NCBI RefSeq assembly: GCF_001936575.1
Contig: NZ_MSMP01000038.1
Coordinates: forward strand, 1-46,486
Direction of reading: 5' to 3'
Length of the DNA: 46,486 bases
Origin: Tenacibaculum agarivorans
GTDB lineage: Bacteria; Bacteroidota; Bacteroidia; Flavobacteriales; Flavobacteriaceae
Both the position numbers and the translations under genes were made by a program. The notes beneath the pieces were generated by a model, which searched no databases, was not told where the DNA came from, and saw nothing but the letters and a program-made list of their open reading frames with translations. Positions 16,161-24,080 of the stretch are shown here, one piece after another (positions within the stretch are counted from its first letter, which is position 1; every line of letters starts with the position of its first letter).

Positions 16161-17651
16161 ATGAACAAACTTTTCGTATGCATAGCTTTTGCTATGGTGG
16201 TTGTTTCGTGCTCTAAAAACGAAGAACCAATCGACAACCAATCAACAGATTTACAAACTGACATTTTAACCAAAAAAGAAATCAACGTAATTATTCAAAA
16301 TTCTATCGAGTCTACTGGCGATTTTTATTGGTCAGATACCGATACACATACTATATGGAGTGCTTTAAAATATAGTGATAATACACTTACCATTGGATAT
16401 GGAGCTTCTAAAGATGAATATGCTAGAAGCAAAAGTTCTGAAGGTATTAGAGATAATATCATTAAACTAGTTAGAGAATTAGAAGTAAATAAAAACACTA
16501 AATCTAAGGCTACTGATGACTTATATATTGATGAAAATTTAAATGTAATTGACATCAAAGTTGAAAATAAAGCTACTATAGAGACTTTATTAAGCGATAG
16601 TAGAGTTCGTTACATAGAGCCTGCTACTTATAGTATGGAAGAAGATAATGATGATCTTCAATTTAAATCTAGCAAAGGTTGTGGTTTCACTTCTACAAAC
16701 CTAAATTCTGCTGACTTTAGAACAGTTTCTCCTGGAGCTCGAGTACCATGGAATTTTGATATTCATAATATCCCTGCTGCATGGAATTACAGTACAGGTA
16801 GAGGAGTTACTGTAGCTATTGTAGATTCTGGGTTATCTCAACAACAACGTTGGATGAATCAATTCTTTAATGATGGACAGTCATCTGGAAGAACAGTTCA
16901 AAAATTTGGAACATTTATAGACTCTATATGGCCTTGGTCTAATAACTATGATGGACCTAATGATAAATGTGGACATGGTACAAATATGTCTGCTGTTGCT
17001 ACAGCACCAAGAAATAATGATAACTTACCAGTTGGTGTGGCATATAACGCTAATTTAGTTACTTATCGTGCTGTAGAAAATGTTTTAATAGATGATTATC
17101 ATGAAAAGAGAGGTGTTGCTGAAGCACTTACTGCCTTAGGTAACAGAAGTGATATTAAAATCATTTCTATGTCTATTGGTTCTCCTTTTGGAATTTCTAG
17201 AGTAAGAGATGCCGTTAAATATGCTTATAACAGAGGTAAATTAATTTTTGCTGCGGGCGGTACTTCTACTTCTTTCACGAATTGGTTTGGTGTTATTTTC
17301 CCTGCAAATATGAATGAGACTGTAGCCGTTACAGGAATAAAAGAAGGAAGATATACTAGATGTAGCAATTGTCATTCTGGATCTAAGATTGACTTTACTA
17401 TTGAAATGGAACGTAACTCAGGAAGAAATGTACCAGTGTTAAGTTCTTTAGATGGTAAAGCTAGATATATTGGTGGTTCTTCAGTTGCTACAGCAACTAC
17501 AGCAGGAATTGCAGCTTTAGTATGGGCTAAAAACCCTACTTGGAACAGAGCGCAAGTGTTAGACAAGTTAAAAAGAGCTGGTGAATTCTATCCAAGTAGA
17601 AATTCTGATTTTGGATATGGAAATATAGATGCATTAAAAGCGGTTCAATAA
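16161..17651 (+). CDS. S8 subtilisin-family serine protease, lipoprotein
   Basis: 496 aa. SPII signal with Cys17 in VVSCSKNEEP; the acidic residues after the cysteine fit the Bacteroidota surface-export signal. An I9-like propeptide region spans about 40-160, and the catalytic domain runs from about 195. Asp222 (AIVDSGLS), His272 (CGHGTNMSAVA) and Ser441 (GGSSVATATTAG) form the triad. The serine motif is GSSVATA instead of GTSMAxP. The oxyanion-hole Asn usually seen in AAGN is Gly367 (FAAGGTS), which is unusual. Probably a surface or secreted protease; no T9SS domain. It has its own terminator downstream. Confidence 0.92.
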   Translation: MNKLFVCIAFAMVVVSCSKNEEPIDNQSTDLQTDILTKKEINVIIQNSIESTGDFYWSDTDTHTIWSALKYSDNTLTIGYGASKDEYARSKSSEGIRDNIIKLVRELEVNKNTKSKATDDLYIDENLNVIDIKVENKATIETLLSDSRVRYIEPATYSMEEDNDDLQFKSSKGCGFTSTNLNSADFRTVSPGARVPWNFDIHNIPAAWNYSTGRGVTVAIVDSGLSQQQRWMNQFFNDGQSSGRTVQKFGTFIDSIWPWSNNYDGPNDKCGHGTNMSAVATAPRNNDNLPVGVAYNANLVTYRAVENVLIDDYHEKRGVAEALTALGNRSDIKIISMSIGSPFGISRVRDAVKYAYNRGKLIFAAGGTSTSFTNWFGVIFPANMNETVAVTGIKEGRYTRCSNCHSGSKIDFTIEMERNSGRNVPVLSSLDGKARYIGGSSVATATTAGIAALVWAKNPTWNRAQVLDKLKRAGEFYPSRNSDFGYGNIDALKAVQ

Positions 17652-17687
17652 GAAGAAACTTATATAACCCCTTATTTTTATATAATG

Positions 17688-17716
17688 AAGCCTCACATTT
17701 TTGTGAGGCTTTTTTA
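17688..17716 (+). terminator. intrinsic terminator after the S8 protease
   Basis: Stem AAGCCTCACA / TGTGAGGCTT with a 4-nt T-rich loop (TTTT), followed by a T run. Confidence 0.9.
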
Positions 17717-17792
17717 TTTGTCTATCCAAACTACTTTGGCATGAATTTAGTATAATTTCGTACGTATATAAGGCTATAATTATATCTTTATA

Positions 17793-17800
17793 TACATTTG
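17793..17800 (+). promoter_or_regulatory. -7 promoter box for the 131-aa exported protein
   Basis: TACATTTG, an exact TAnnTTTG match, 25 nt before the ATG. I see no matching -33 TTG at the usual distance. Confidence 0.35.
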
Positions 17801-17825
17801 CATTAAATAATCATTTAGAAATAAC

Positions 17826-18221
17826 ATGAGAAAAATTACTTTATTTATTTTTTTAGTATTTGTTTCGTTTCAAATGTTTAGTCAAAACAGAGAAGGATCT
17901 TTGTTTTATTCTTTTGTTGAGAGAACTGAAACAGAATACAAAGCTAATGTTGATTTGTACGAGGTAGGAAAAATTCAATTTATTAAAATCGAACTTGTAG
18001 ATGAAGATAAAAACGAATTGGCTTCTGAAGTAGCTGAGTTAGTTTCTAGAGATGGAAAGTACTTCCTTAGCTTTAAAGATGAAGAAACACCTGTAGAACC
18101 GCAAAACATTAACTTAACTTTAAAAAATGAGTATAATGAAATCAATTATCCTCAAATAAACATTAAGTTAATGGATAAATTATTGAGAGTGTTAGACTAC
18201 TCTCAAAAAGTATTTTACTAA
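17826..18221 (+). CDS. small exported protein of unknown function
   Basis: 131 aa with a signal peptide (MRKITLFIFLVFVSFQMFSQ). The mature part is acidic and short-stranded (YKANVDLYEVGKIQFIKIEL), without cysteines, lipobox or a sorting domain. No family recognised. It lies alone between two peptidase genes, with a -7 box upstream and a bidirectional terminator downstream. It could be an accessory or inhibitor for a neighbouring protease, but nothing in the sequence shows that. Confidence 0.7.
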   Translation: MRKITLFIFLVFVSFQMFSQNREGSLFYSFVERTETEYKANVDLYEVGKIQFIKIELVDEDKNELASEVAELVSRDGKYFLSFKDEETPVEPQNINLTLKNEYNEINYPQINIKLMDKLLRVLDYSQKVFY

Positions 18222-18250
18222 AAAATCCCGAGTTTTAACTCGGGATTTTA
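18222..18250. terminator. bidirectional terminator
   Basis: AAATCCCGAGTT / AACTCGGGATTT with a 2-nt loop, flanked by A- and T-runs, so it works for both convergent genes. Confidence 0.88.
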
Positions 18251-18276
18251 TTTATACTATACATCTCTATTATTGA

Positions 18277-19113
18277 TTAGTATAAGAATCTTAATGCTGT
18301 AATATCATTAGGACCAAACTCACCATCATCACTTGAACTAAAACAAGCAATCATTACTGATGTAGGATCATAACCTGCAGGAGTACCTGGTATTGGATTA
18401 GCCCCAATGCTTCCAACACCTTCATTTACATTTTGACCACAGCTTTGTCTTGAGAAATAATCCGTATGACGGAAACCTACTGAGTGACCAATTTCATGAG
18501 TAATTACATGCTCATTTACATTTGTAGAAAAACCTTCTAAACCGAAAATTTGAACAAATTTAAAAGGAGCTCCTCCAGATGGGAAACCAGCAGAACCACC
18601 TGAACCACTCTCGTTAGGATTGTTGTACACTACCATATCTCTTGGTTGATAATTTGTACCAAAAGTTAAATTAAATCGAATTGATAAATTTAATCTGTTG
18701 TAGTTGTTAACCGCCCATTGTAATGCAGTCTGTGCCTTGCTTGAAAGACCAAAACCTCCACCACCAGTAAATCCAATAATATCAATTACTGTATTTTGAG
18801 ATACTAAGTTGTTCGTGTAATAATTTCTACCTGTAAGACCTTCAAGGTTTGGTAATTCCTTTATCTTCTCTTCAGTCATGTAAATATCACCCTCTACTTT
18901 GTACGCGGGAGTTGTACTTCCGTCAGGTAATACTAAAGCTGTTTTTTCAACATAATTAGTGTTCATGTCAAAATTAGCTAGTTTTTCAATGATCTCAGTT
19001 GACACATTGCTGTCTGCAGCAACATCCAACTCTTCATTTTTCTCAGATTGGCACGCAACAAACATTGCTCCAACCAAAAAAAGTGAAATTTGGGAGAATT
19101 TCATTTTTTTCAT
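18277..19113 (-). CDS. M57-type (dual-action HEIGH) zinc metalloprotease, lipoprotein
   Basis: 278 aa. SPII signal with Cys21 (FVACQSEKNEELDV), followed by acidic residues typical of surface lipoproteins. The zinc motif THEIGHSVGFRH (His206, Glu207, His210, His216) is the HExxHxxGxxH of metzincin-like enzymes, and TSVMIACFSS provides the Met-turn. The HEIGH variant is the hallmark of peptidase family M57 (PF12388). A short pro-region (about 25-100) precedes the catalytic domain. Monocistronic, ended by the bidirectional hairpin. The sequence has no T9SS signal, so anchoring is by lipid. Confidence 0.88.
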   Translation of the reverse strand: MKKMKFSQISLFLVGAMFVACQSEKNEELDVAADSNVSTEIIEKLANFDMNTNYVEKTALVLPDGSTTPAYKVEGDIYMTEEKIKELPNLEGLTGRNYYTNNLVSQNTVIDIIGFTGGGGFGLSSKAQTALQWAVNNYNRLNLSIRFNLTFGTNYQPRDMVVYNNPNESGSGGSAGFPSGGAPFKFVQIFGLEGFSTNVNEHVITHEIGHSVGFRHTDYFSRQSCGQNVNEGVGSIGANPIPGTPAGYDPTSVMIACFSSSDDGEFGPNDITALRFLY

Positions 19114-19417
19114 TTTTTAATTGAATTTTTAATGGTTTATAATTAAATTTTAACGAAAGTATAATAAATTTTTTATGTTTTTAACATAAATTTAATTCCA
19201 AACAAAATTAATTTTAAAGTTTATGTTTTAACAAAACAACATTAAATTAAACATTTAGTAATACAAAATAAACATTCAAGTTAAACGTTATAATGCTCAT
19301 GTTTTTCAAAAAGCTTTATTCTAAAAATCAAACTAAATACTTAATGTATTTATTCAAAAAAAAGAAGTTACCTTAAAGGTAACTTCTCTCCTATTACAAT
19401 TTTAATAGATTTTAGTA
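19114..19417. other. intergenic region between two metalloprotease genes
   Basis: 304 nt. It holds the leader and promoter of the M57 gene (minus strand; TACTTTCG is a 7/8 -7 match) and the terminator of the M43 gene. I see no gene. Confidence 0.5.
19353..19386 (-). terminator. intrinsic terminator of the M43 protease gene
   Basis: GAAGTTACC (19364-19372) / GGTAACTTC (19378-19386), followed on the minus strand by eight T. Confidence 0.9.
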
Positions 19418-20422
19418 TTACATTGGTAATTGACTTCTAAATCCATTAAATACTGCACGCATTCTAGTTCTTTGTCCATTGGTAAACATAAACATACAAG
19501 CGTCATCTGTATAGTCCATATAGTTCATTGTCATATCAGCAGAGCCACAATTTCTTGTCGGAAATGCAGGACATCCATAGTTAGGGCCATTAGTATTTGG
19601 CGTATCTCCTACTAAATCATCATCTCCACATCCACCTCTATTACCCCAAACATGTCTTAGATTAAAGTAATGACCAACTTCATGTGTAGTAGTTCTTCCT
19701 AATCCATATGCTCCATTTCTAGTTACTCCAAAAGCTTCTGTATCTACTACAACTCCATCAATTCTTCTATTTTGACCTGGGAAAGATGCAAAACCTAAAG
19801 CATCTGTTTGACATACCCATATGTTTAAAAACTCTCTGGTATTAATTGGATTAGAACCTCCTCTATTTCTAAATTTCATATTTTGGTTCAAAGAACCATC
19901 CGGGTTAGAATTGAAAACTCTATTCGTTCTCACTCTGATCACTCTATCTAACACAAAACGCACACCTATGTTTGCCACTCTATTTCTAAAAACTCTTGGT
20001 ACTCTCTCTCTATTATTACGTAACTCAACATTATTCGCATTAAAATCTCTATTTAATACCTGTATTTGAGAGTTTATCAAATTATTAGAAAGATTTTCAG
20101 CATTATTTCTGTGTAAAATATGTACTACTACTGGAATCGTAAAAACTTGCTCTCTTTGTGCCAATGGCAATGAAGATTGTTTTTCAATAAACTTTCGGGT
20201 TTCCTGCTCTATTAAATCCATTCTTTGCTTTAATGAAGGATCTTTCAATAAGGCATCTTCTAACGCTTTATCTGTAGCGCAATTTCGTTTTTGATTTTGA
20301 AGCTCTTGTTCAACAGTAATAGCATCTGTTTCATTGGTTAATTCTGCTTCTTCATTTTGATTACATGATGTAACACACATTAATGTAATCAGACCGATTA
20401 CGGGAGTTAATAATTTTCTCAT
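19418..20422 (-). CDS. M43 (cytophagalysin/pappalysin) zinc metalloprotease, lipoprotein
   Basis: 334 aa. SPII signal with Cys20 (CVTSCNQNEEAE), again followed by acidic residues. The catalytic motif THEVGHYFNLRHVWG (His248, Glu249, His252, His258) and Met-turn MNYMDYTDDACM (Met303) are the M43 signature. The conserved cysteine pairs are present (GGCGDDDLVGDTP and NYGCPAFPTRNC). The pro-region is about 25-95. Many flavobacterial M43 proteases carry a T9SS domain; this one stops right after the catalytic domain and uses lipid anchoring. Own terminator downstream. The region upstream (minus strand) is the small-RNA-like array. Confidence 0.93.
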   Translation of the reverse strand: MRKLLTPVIGLITLMCVTSCNQNEEAELTNETDAITVEQELQNQKRNCATDKALEDALLKDPSLKQRMDLIEQETRKFIEKQSSLPLAQREQVFTIPVVVHILHRNNAENLSNNLINSQIQVLNRDFNANNVELRNNRERVPRVFRNRVANIGVRFVLDRVIRVRTNRVFNSNPDGSLNQNMKFRNRGGSNPINTREFLNIWVCQTDALGFASFPGQNRRIDGVVVDTEAFGVTRNGAYGLGRTTTHEVGHYFNLRHVWGNRGGCGDDDLVGDTPNTNGPNYGCPAFPTRNCGSADMTMNYMDYTDDACMFMFTNGQRTRMRAVFNGFRSQLPM

Positions 20423-20679
20423 TTTTTTGATATTTATTAATTACTAATGGTTAATTAATGATAAAAGTAAACTGAAATCATCTTTTTGATAAATAAAAAT
20501 CAATAAATTAACAAATTTTACAAATCCATTAACAACTCAAAAAATAGTCTAATCGTAAACCAAAAAACTGAAATAAGTAGATGCTATCTATGTTTTCCAT
20601 AAGAAAAACTCTTTTTTTCATATTAAATTTAGTGTTAAAAACTTAGAGTAAAACATTTGAAGTTTTGGAAGTAGAAATA
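20423..20679. other. leader of the M43 gene
   Basis: About 250 nt of AT-rich sequence between the last array unit and the M43 protease gene. No GTGAC-N15-GTGTC box and no gene were seen. Confidence 0.4.
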
Positions 20680-20885
20680 AAAAAAGCCTTACATCAAACT
20701 TGATATAAGGCTAGCTAACCAAACTTATTATAAAAACTAACTACTATTATTTTTTAAAAAAGCTTCTTTTCAAAGTACACCGCTTTTAAAGAAGCTTTTG
20801 TACAACTACGCATACTAATTATGGGATTATTCTAGTATAATATTTTATGATTTCTTTACTTTCTTTTTTACTGTATCACTACACT
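20680..20885 (-). ncRNA. putative small RNA, array unit A
   Basis: It lies downstream of the box at 20891-20915. The body contains an extra hairpin (20757-20799: AAAGCTTCTTT with AAAGAAGCTTT) followed on the minus strand by six T, so transcription may end early here. The conserved 3' module (20714-20755) reads AGTAGTTAGTTTTTATAATA, then AGTTTGGTTAG. The final terminator stem AGCCTTA/TAAGGCT (20685-20712) runs into TTTTTTT. It has no ORF. It shares ATAATCCC in the body with unit C. Transcription is inferred only. Confidence 0.4.
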
Positions 20886-20890
20886 ATTTT

Positions 20891-20915
20891 GACACATTTA
20901 TTTTTAATAAGTCAC
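20891..20915 (-). promoter_or_regulatory. GTGAC-N15-GTGTC box for unit A
   Basis: Minus strand GTGAC (20915-20911), 15-nt AT-rich spacer, GTGTC (20895-20891). Same two boxes and spacing as three other array sites and the site upstream of the DUF4197 gene. Confidence 0.5.
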
Positions 20916-20927
20916 ATTAAGTTCTAA

Positions 20928-21086
20928 AAAAAGAAATCTCAAGTATAAACCCGAGATTTCTCATATTAAACCAAACTTATTATAAAACTACTACTAAATC
21001 TCAAACTTTTGAACTACAATAAACATACAGTTTTTGTAGCTTCTACTATTTTAAAGAACTATCAACTTCATTACTCCTCTACACTT
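20928..21086 (-). ncRNA. putative small RNA, array unit B
   Basis: The shortest unit (about 160 nt), following the box at 21092-21116. The 3' module is slightly degenerate (20964-20998: AGTAGTAGTTTTATAATAAG then TTTGGTTTAA). The terminator stem AGAAATCTC/GAGATTTCT (20932-20961) runs into TTTTTTT on the minus strand. No ORF of any length. Likely a diverged member of the family. Confidence 0.35.
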
Positions 21087-21091
21087 TTTTA

Positions 21092-21116
21092 GACACTATA
21101 TTTCTTAATAAGTCAC
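21092..21116 (-). promoter_or_regulatory. GTGAC-N15-GTGTC box for unit B
   Basis: Minus strand GTGAC (21116-21112) and GTGTC (21096-21092), spacer 15 nt. Confidence 0.5.
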
Positions 21117-21214
21117 TAAAAACAAAAAAATATTTATAATTATTGTATTTCCAAAGCTCTAGTTTCTATACTGCCTTATTAAAAACATTTAGTTCAAATG
21201 AAAAAGATTATACA

Positions 21215-21447
21215 AAAAGAGAAGCCTTGAGTATTGTACTCAAGACTTCATTGTCTAACCAAACTTAGTATAAAAACTAACTACTACTATTTAAAACTAA
21301 TTTTTTTACACTTTTTACAGTGCTATGTTCCACTATTTATGATTCAAACATTTTAGGGATTATATGTATATATAATGATAATGGGGATTATCCTGATATA
21401 TTTCTTTTTAATGAACTTATTAAAGTTATATTCTTACTTATTACACT
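21215..21447 (-). ncRNA. putative small RNA, array unit C
   Basis: About 235 nt after the box at 21453-21477. The body holds a perfect small hairpin with a CCCC loop (GATAAT/ATTATC, 21377-21392) and shares AAGTTCATT and a TATCA-GATAA block with unit D. The 3' module is at 21253-21299. The terminator stem GAAG-CTTGAGTA / TACTCAAG-CTTC (21221-21249) is followed by CTTTTTG on the minus strand. The only ATG opens a 4-codon frame, so it is non-coding as far as I can see. Confidence 0.42.
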
Positions 21448-21452
21448 ATTAA

Positions 21453-21477
21453 GACACGCTATTTTTTAATAAGTCAC
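21453..21477 (-). promoter_or_regulatory. GTGAC-N15-GTGTC box for unit C
   Basis: Minus strand GTGAC (21477-21473) and GTGTC (21457-21453), spacer 15 nt. Confidence 0.5.
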
Positions 21478-21484
21478 ATTGTTT

Positions 21485-21715
21485 TAAAAAAAAGAGACTT
21501 CAAATAGTATTGAAGCCTCCTTGTCTAACCAAACTTAGTATAAAAACTAACTACTACTATTTTTAAAACTACTATTAACTATATTCTTTTTTTATTATTG
21601 TGTATTTCTGAATTAAGATGATCTTTTTTCAGAAAACAATTTAATTGTGTCTTATCGTGATAATTATTACAATGAACTTTTTGTATTAACAACTATTATT
21701 TTGTTGTCTACATTT
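21485..21715 (-). ncRNA. putative small RNA, array unit D
   Basis: About 230 nt after the box at 21721-21745. The conserved 3' module (21520-21572) is nearly identical to that of unit C over about 40 nt. The terminator stem CTTCAA/TTGAAG with outer GAG/CTC pairs (21494-21519) runs into eight T on the minus strand. The first ATG is followed at once by TAG. First unit downstream of the tpiA-prmA-clpS operon, and separated from it by that operon's own terminator. Confidence 0.42.
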
Positions 21716-21720
21716 AATAA

Positions 21721-21745
21721 GACACAGTATTTTTTAATAAGTCAC
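21721..21745 (-). promoter_or_regulatory. GTGAC-N15-GTGTC box for unit D
   Basis: Minus strand GTGAC (21745-21741) and GTGTC (21725-21721), spacer 15 nt. It begins 15 nt beyond the operon terminator stem. Confidence 0.5.
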
Positions 21746-21750
21746 CAAAA

Positions 21751-21779
21751 AACAAAAAAACTCAAAAAAAATTTTTGAG
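21751..21779 (-). terminator. terminator of the tpiA-prmA-clpS operon
   Basis: CTCAAAAA (21761-21768) / TTTTTGAG (21772-21779), followed on the minus strand by TTTTTTTGTTTTTT. Confidence 0.75.
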
Positions 21780-21787
21780 TTTTTATT

Positions 21788-22066
21788 TTAGTATAAATAT
21801 TTTCTTAGTATTATTCGATGTTCTGGCAGCGATTTATCGTAGTGTTTTACCAGTAATTCTAGTATTTTCGGGGGTTCTTTCCCTATACTTTCTTTGGAAG
21901 AAAACTTGGAAACATATAAATGATATTTTTCTTCTTCTTTTTCAAAAATTAAAAAATGTTGTTCATTTAACTCTGTGAATGCAATTGTATTTCCGTTAAA
22001 CGTATTAGATTCATCTTGAAAAAAATCTGAGAATTCATAATACCTAAAAACATTTTCCATGTTCAT
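21788..22066 (-). CDS. small conserved-looking protein, last gene of the clpS operon
   Basis: 92 aa, cytoplasmic, acidic. It begins MNMENVFRYYEFSDFFQDES and has no motif I recognise. The ATG overlaps the last base of the clpS stop region, indicating translational coupling. An alternative start at Met3 is possible. A link to ClpS-dependent proteolysis is suggested only by position. Confidence 0.65.
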   Translation of the reverse strand: MNMENVFRYYEFSDFFQDESNTFNGNTIAFTELNEQHFLIFEKEEEKYHLYVSKFSSKESIGKEPPKILELLVKHYDKSLPEHRIILRKYLY

Positions 22067-22347
22067 TATACTATTTCAGCAGATAAACCTAATTCTAGAA
22101 GTTTACTACATCTAGGCTCTAAATCTCTATACTCTCCTGTTTTCACAGCACATTTACCTTTGTAATGTACCAAAATAGTACATTGTTCAGCTTGTTCCAG
22201 TGTGTGATCACATACGCTAACCAGACTATCGATCACAAAATCGAAAGTATTAACATCATCATTATATAGAATAATCTCATGCTTACTGGTTTCTTCAACC
22301 AATACATCTAACTCTTCTTGAATTTTCTCTATAGTACTCATCTTCAT
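22066..22347 (-). CDS. clpS: ATP-dependent Clp protease adaptor ClpS
   Basis: 93 aa. ClpS delivers N-degron substrates to the Clp protease. The signature is HEIILYNDDVNTFDFVIDSL (about 23-42), with the Asp-Asp-Asn pocket, followed by ILVHYKGKCAVKTG, the helix/strand that binds the Clp ATPase. Met1 or Met3 may be the start. It directly follows prmA (no gap) and overlaps the next gene by one base. Flavobacterial ClpS commonly accompanies prmA and tpiA. Confidence 0.93.
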   Translation of the reverse strand: MKMSTIEKIQEELDVLVEETSKHEIILYNDDVNTFDFVIDSLVSVCDHTLEQAEQCTILVHYKGKCAVKTGEYRDLEPRCSKLLELGLSAEIV

Positions 22348-23181
22348 CTATTTTACATATTTAAGTGACACCCAATTATTTCTTTCAATTGTATGATCTA
22401 ATTTTATACCATACTTACTTGTCTCTTCATTTATTATGGGTATGTCTTCTTTATAAAAACCACTTAAAAGTAATATTCCTTTTTCATTTAAGCAATTTAT
22501 ATACGTTTCCATGTCTTTTAAAAGAATATTTCTGTTGATATTTGCAATAATAACGTCATATGTTCTTCCTGACAAAAGTTCAGCATCTCCTTCAAAAACA
22601 GTTATATTATGACATGAATTTCGCTCTACATTTTCTATAGAATTAATATAACACCAGTTATCTATATCTATAGCATCTATGGGATTTGCTCCTTTCATTT
22701 CAGCAAAAATTGCTAAAACTCCTGTTCCGCATCCCATATCTAAAACTTTTTTACCTTCTAAATCTAAACTTATCAAATGCTGAATCATCATGTGTGTAGT
22801 TTCATGATGCCCAGTACCAAAACTCATTTTAGGTTCTATAACGATATCATAAGACAAGTTAGGATTTTCATGAAAAGGAGCTCGAATACTTACTATTTCA
22901 TCAACTTGAATAGGCTCAAAGTTTTTTTCCCATTCTTCATTCCAGTTCGTTTGTGTTACCTCATGTTGCGTATATGCAATTTGAAATTCTGTCGAGTTTA
23001 AAATAAAAAGATCATCTATAATATCTTTTCTCCAATCTTTCTTTTGAATATAAGCCAACACTCCGGTTTCATTTTCTACAAAACTTTCAAAGCCAACACT
23101 ACCAAGTTCTGCTATTAATATTTCAGTAGCAGGTTCTTTAGGTGTAACAGAAAATGAGTATTCTATATATATACTATCCAA
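22348..23181 (-). CDS. prmA: ribosomal protein L11 methyltransferase
   Basis: 277 aa. The enzyme trimethylates ribosomal protein L11 using S-adenosylmethionine. An N-terminal substrate-recognition domain (about 1-90) is followed by a linker and the Rossmann methyltransferase domain. SAM motif I is VLDMGCGTGVLAI at about 141-153, the acidic strand end is AIDID, and motif IV is IIANINRNIL. FGTGHHETT precedes motif I as in PrmA. It lies immediately between tpiA and clpS with no intergenic space. Confidence 0.94.
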   Translation of the reverse strand: MDSIYIEYSFSVTPKEPATEILIAELGSVGFESFVENETGVLAYIQKKDWRKDIIDDLFILNSTEFQIAYTQHEVTQTNWNEEWEKNFEPIQVDEIVSIRAPFHENPNLSYDIVIEPKMSFGTGHHETTHMMIQHLISLDLEGKKVLDMGCGTGVLAIFAEMKGANPIDAIDIDNWCYINSIENVERNSCHNITVFEGDAELLSGRTYDVIIANINRNILLKDMETYINCLNEKGILLLSGFYKEDIPIINEETSKYGIKLDHTIERNNWVSLKYVK

Positions 23182-23940
23182 TTAAATTGATTTTACTATA
23201 GCAGAAAAATCTTCAGCTTTTAATGAGGCTCCTCCAATTAAACCACCATCAACATCTGGTTTTGAAAAAATTTCTTCTGCATTTTTTGGTTTTACACTTC
23301 CTCCGTATAAGATAGAAACTCCTTCAGCCATATCTTTACTATATTCTTTAGCTAATAGACCTCTAATAAACTCGTGCATTTCTTGAGCTTCTTCTGCTGT
23401 TGCTGTTTGGCCAGTTCCGATTGCCCAAACTGGTTCATATGCTAAAATGATATTTTTGAAAGCTTCAGATCTTAGTGCAAATAACGCATTTTTCAATTGT
23501 TCTTCAACTACTTTAAAATGATTATTTGCTTGACGGTCTTCTAACTGTTCTCCAAAACAAAAGATTACATCAAATCCTTTACCTATAGCTGTATTTACTT
23601 TTTCAGCTAAAGCACTATCTGTCTCATTAAAGTAAGCTCTTCTTTCTGAATGTCCAAGAATTACAACATTAACACCTATATCAGATAACATATCTATTGA
23701 AATTTCACCTGTAAATGCACCATTTTTGGCTTGATGTACATTTTGAGCTGCCACTTCAATCTTACTTTTTTCTGTTTTTTTAACTGCTTGATGTAAGTTT
23801 ACATATGTAGGAGCAATAATAACTCGAGTATCTTTTAACTTAATTCCTTTTAACCCTTTTTTTAATCCTTTAATTAATTGTTTTGTTTCTACTAGGGTAT
23901 TGTTCATTTTCCAGTTACCTGCTACTACTTTTTTTCTCAT
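23182..23940 (-). CDS. tpiA: triose-phosphate isomerase
   Basis: 252 aa, full length. It interconverts dihydroxyacetone phosphate and glyceraldehyde-3-phosphate (glycolysis and gluconeogenesis). Visible motifs: AGNWKMNN with the catalytic Lys11, ILGHSERRAYF with the catalytic His, AYEPVWAIGTGQTAT with the catalytic Glu and flexible loop, and ILYGGSVKPKNA phosphate-binding loop. First gene of the operon with prmA and clpS. The TlpA-like genes end 140 nt upstream on the same strand. Confidence 0.98.
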   Translation of the reverse strand: MRKKVVAGNWKMNNTLVETKQLIKGLKKGLKGIKLKDTRVIIAPTYVNLHQAVKKTEKSKIEVAAQNVHQAKNGAFTGEISIDMLSDIGVNVVILGHSERRAYFNETDSALAEKVNTAIGKGFDVIFCFGEQLEDRQANNHFKVVEEQLKNALFALRSEAFKNIILAYEPVWAIGTGQTATAEEAQEMHEFIRGLLAKEYSKDMAEGVSILYGGSVKPKNAEEIFSKPDVDGGLIGGASLKAEDFSAIVKSI

Positions 23941-24080
23941 GATTTCGTATTATAATTTATTTGTATTTGAAAGCTGATTACTAAATAGTTATTAAAAACT
24001 ATAACAATCCATACAAAACTACTTTTTTAATGATTAAGTTTTTAAATTAAATCTTCATTTTTTTACGAAATCGTAATATT

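Noticed and set aside
20680..21745. CRISPR array
   Set aside because: The repeats are 160-360 nt apart, not identical, and include terminators and promoter-like boxes. There are no short regular spacers and no cas genes.
20680..21745. Tandem small-peptide genes
   Set aside because: I read all frames of the units on the minus strand; ATGs are followed by stops within a few codons and no reading frame is shared among units.
21775..21978. Plus-strand 67-aa hydrophobic ORF
   Set aside because: Antisense to the 92-aa gene that is coupled to clpS; likely a shadow, although a short membrane protein cannot be excluded by eye.
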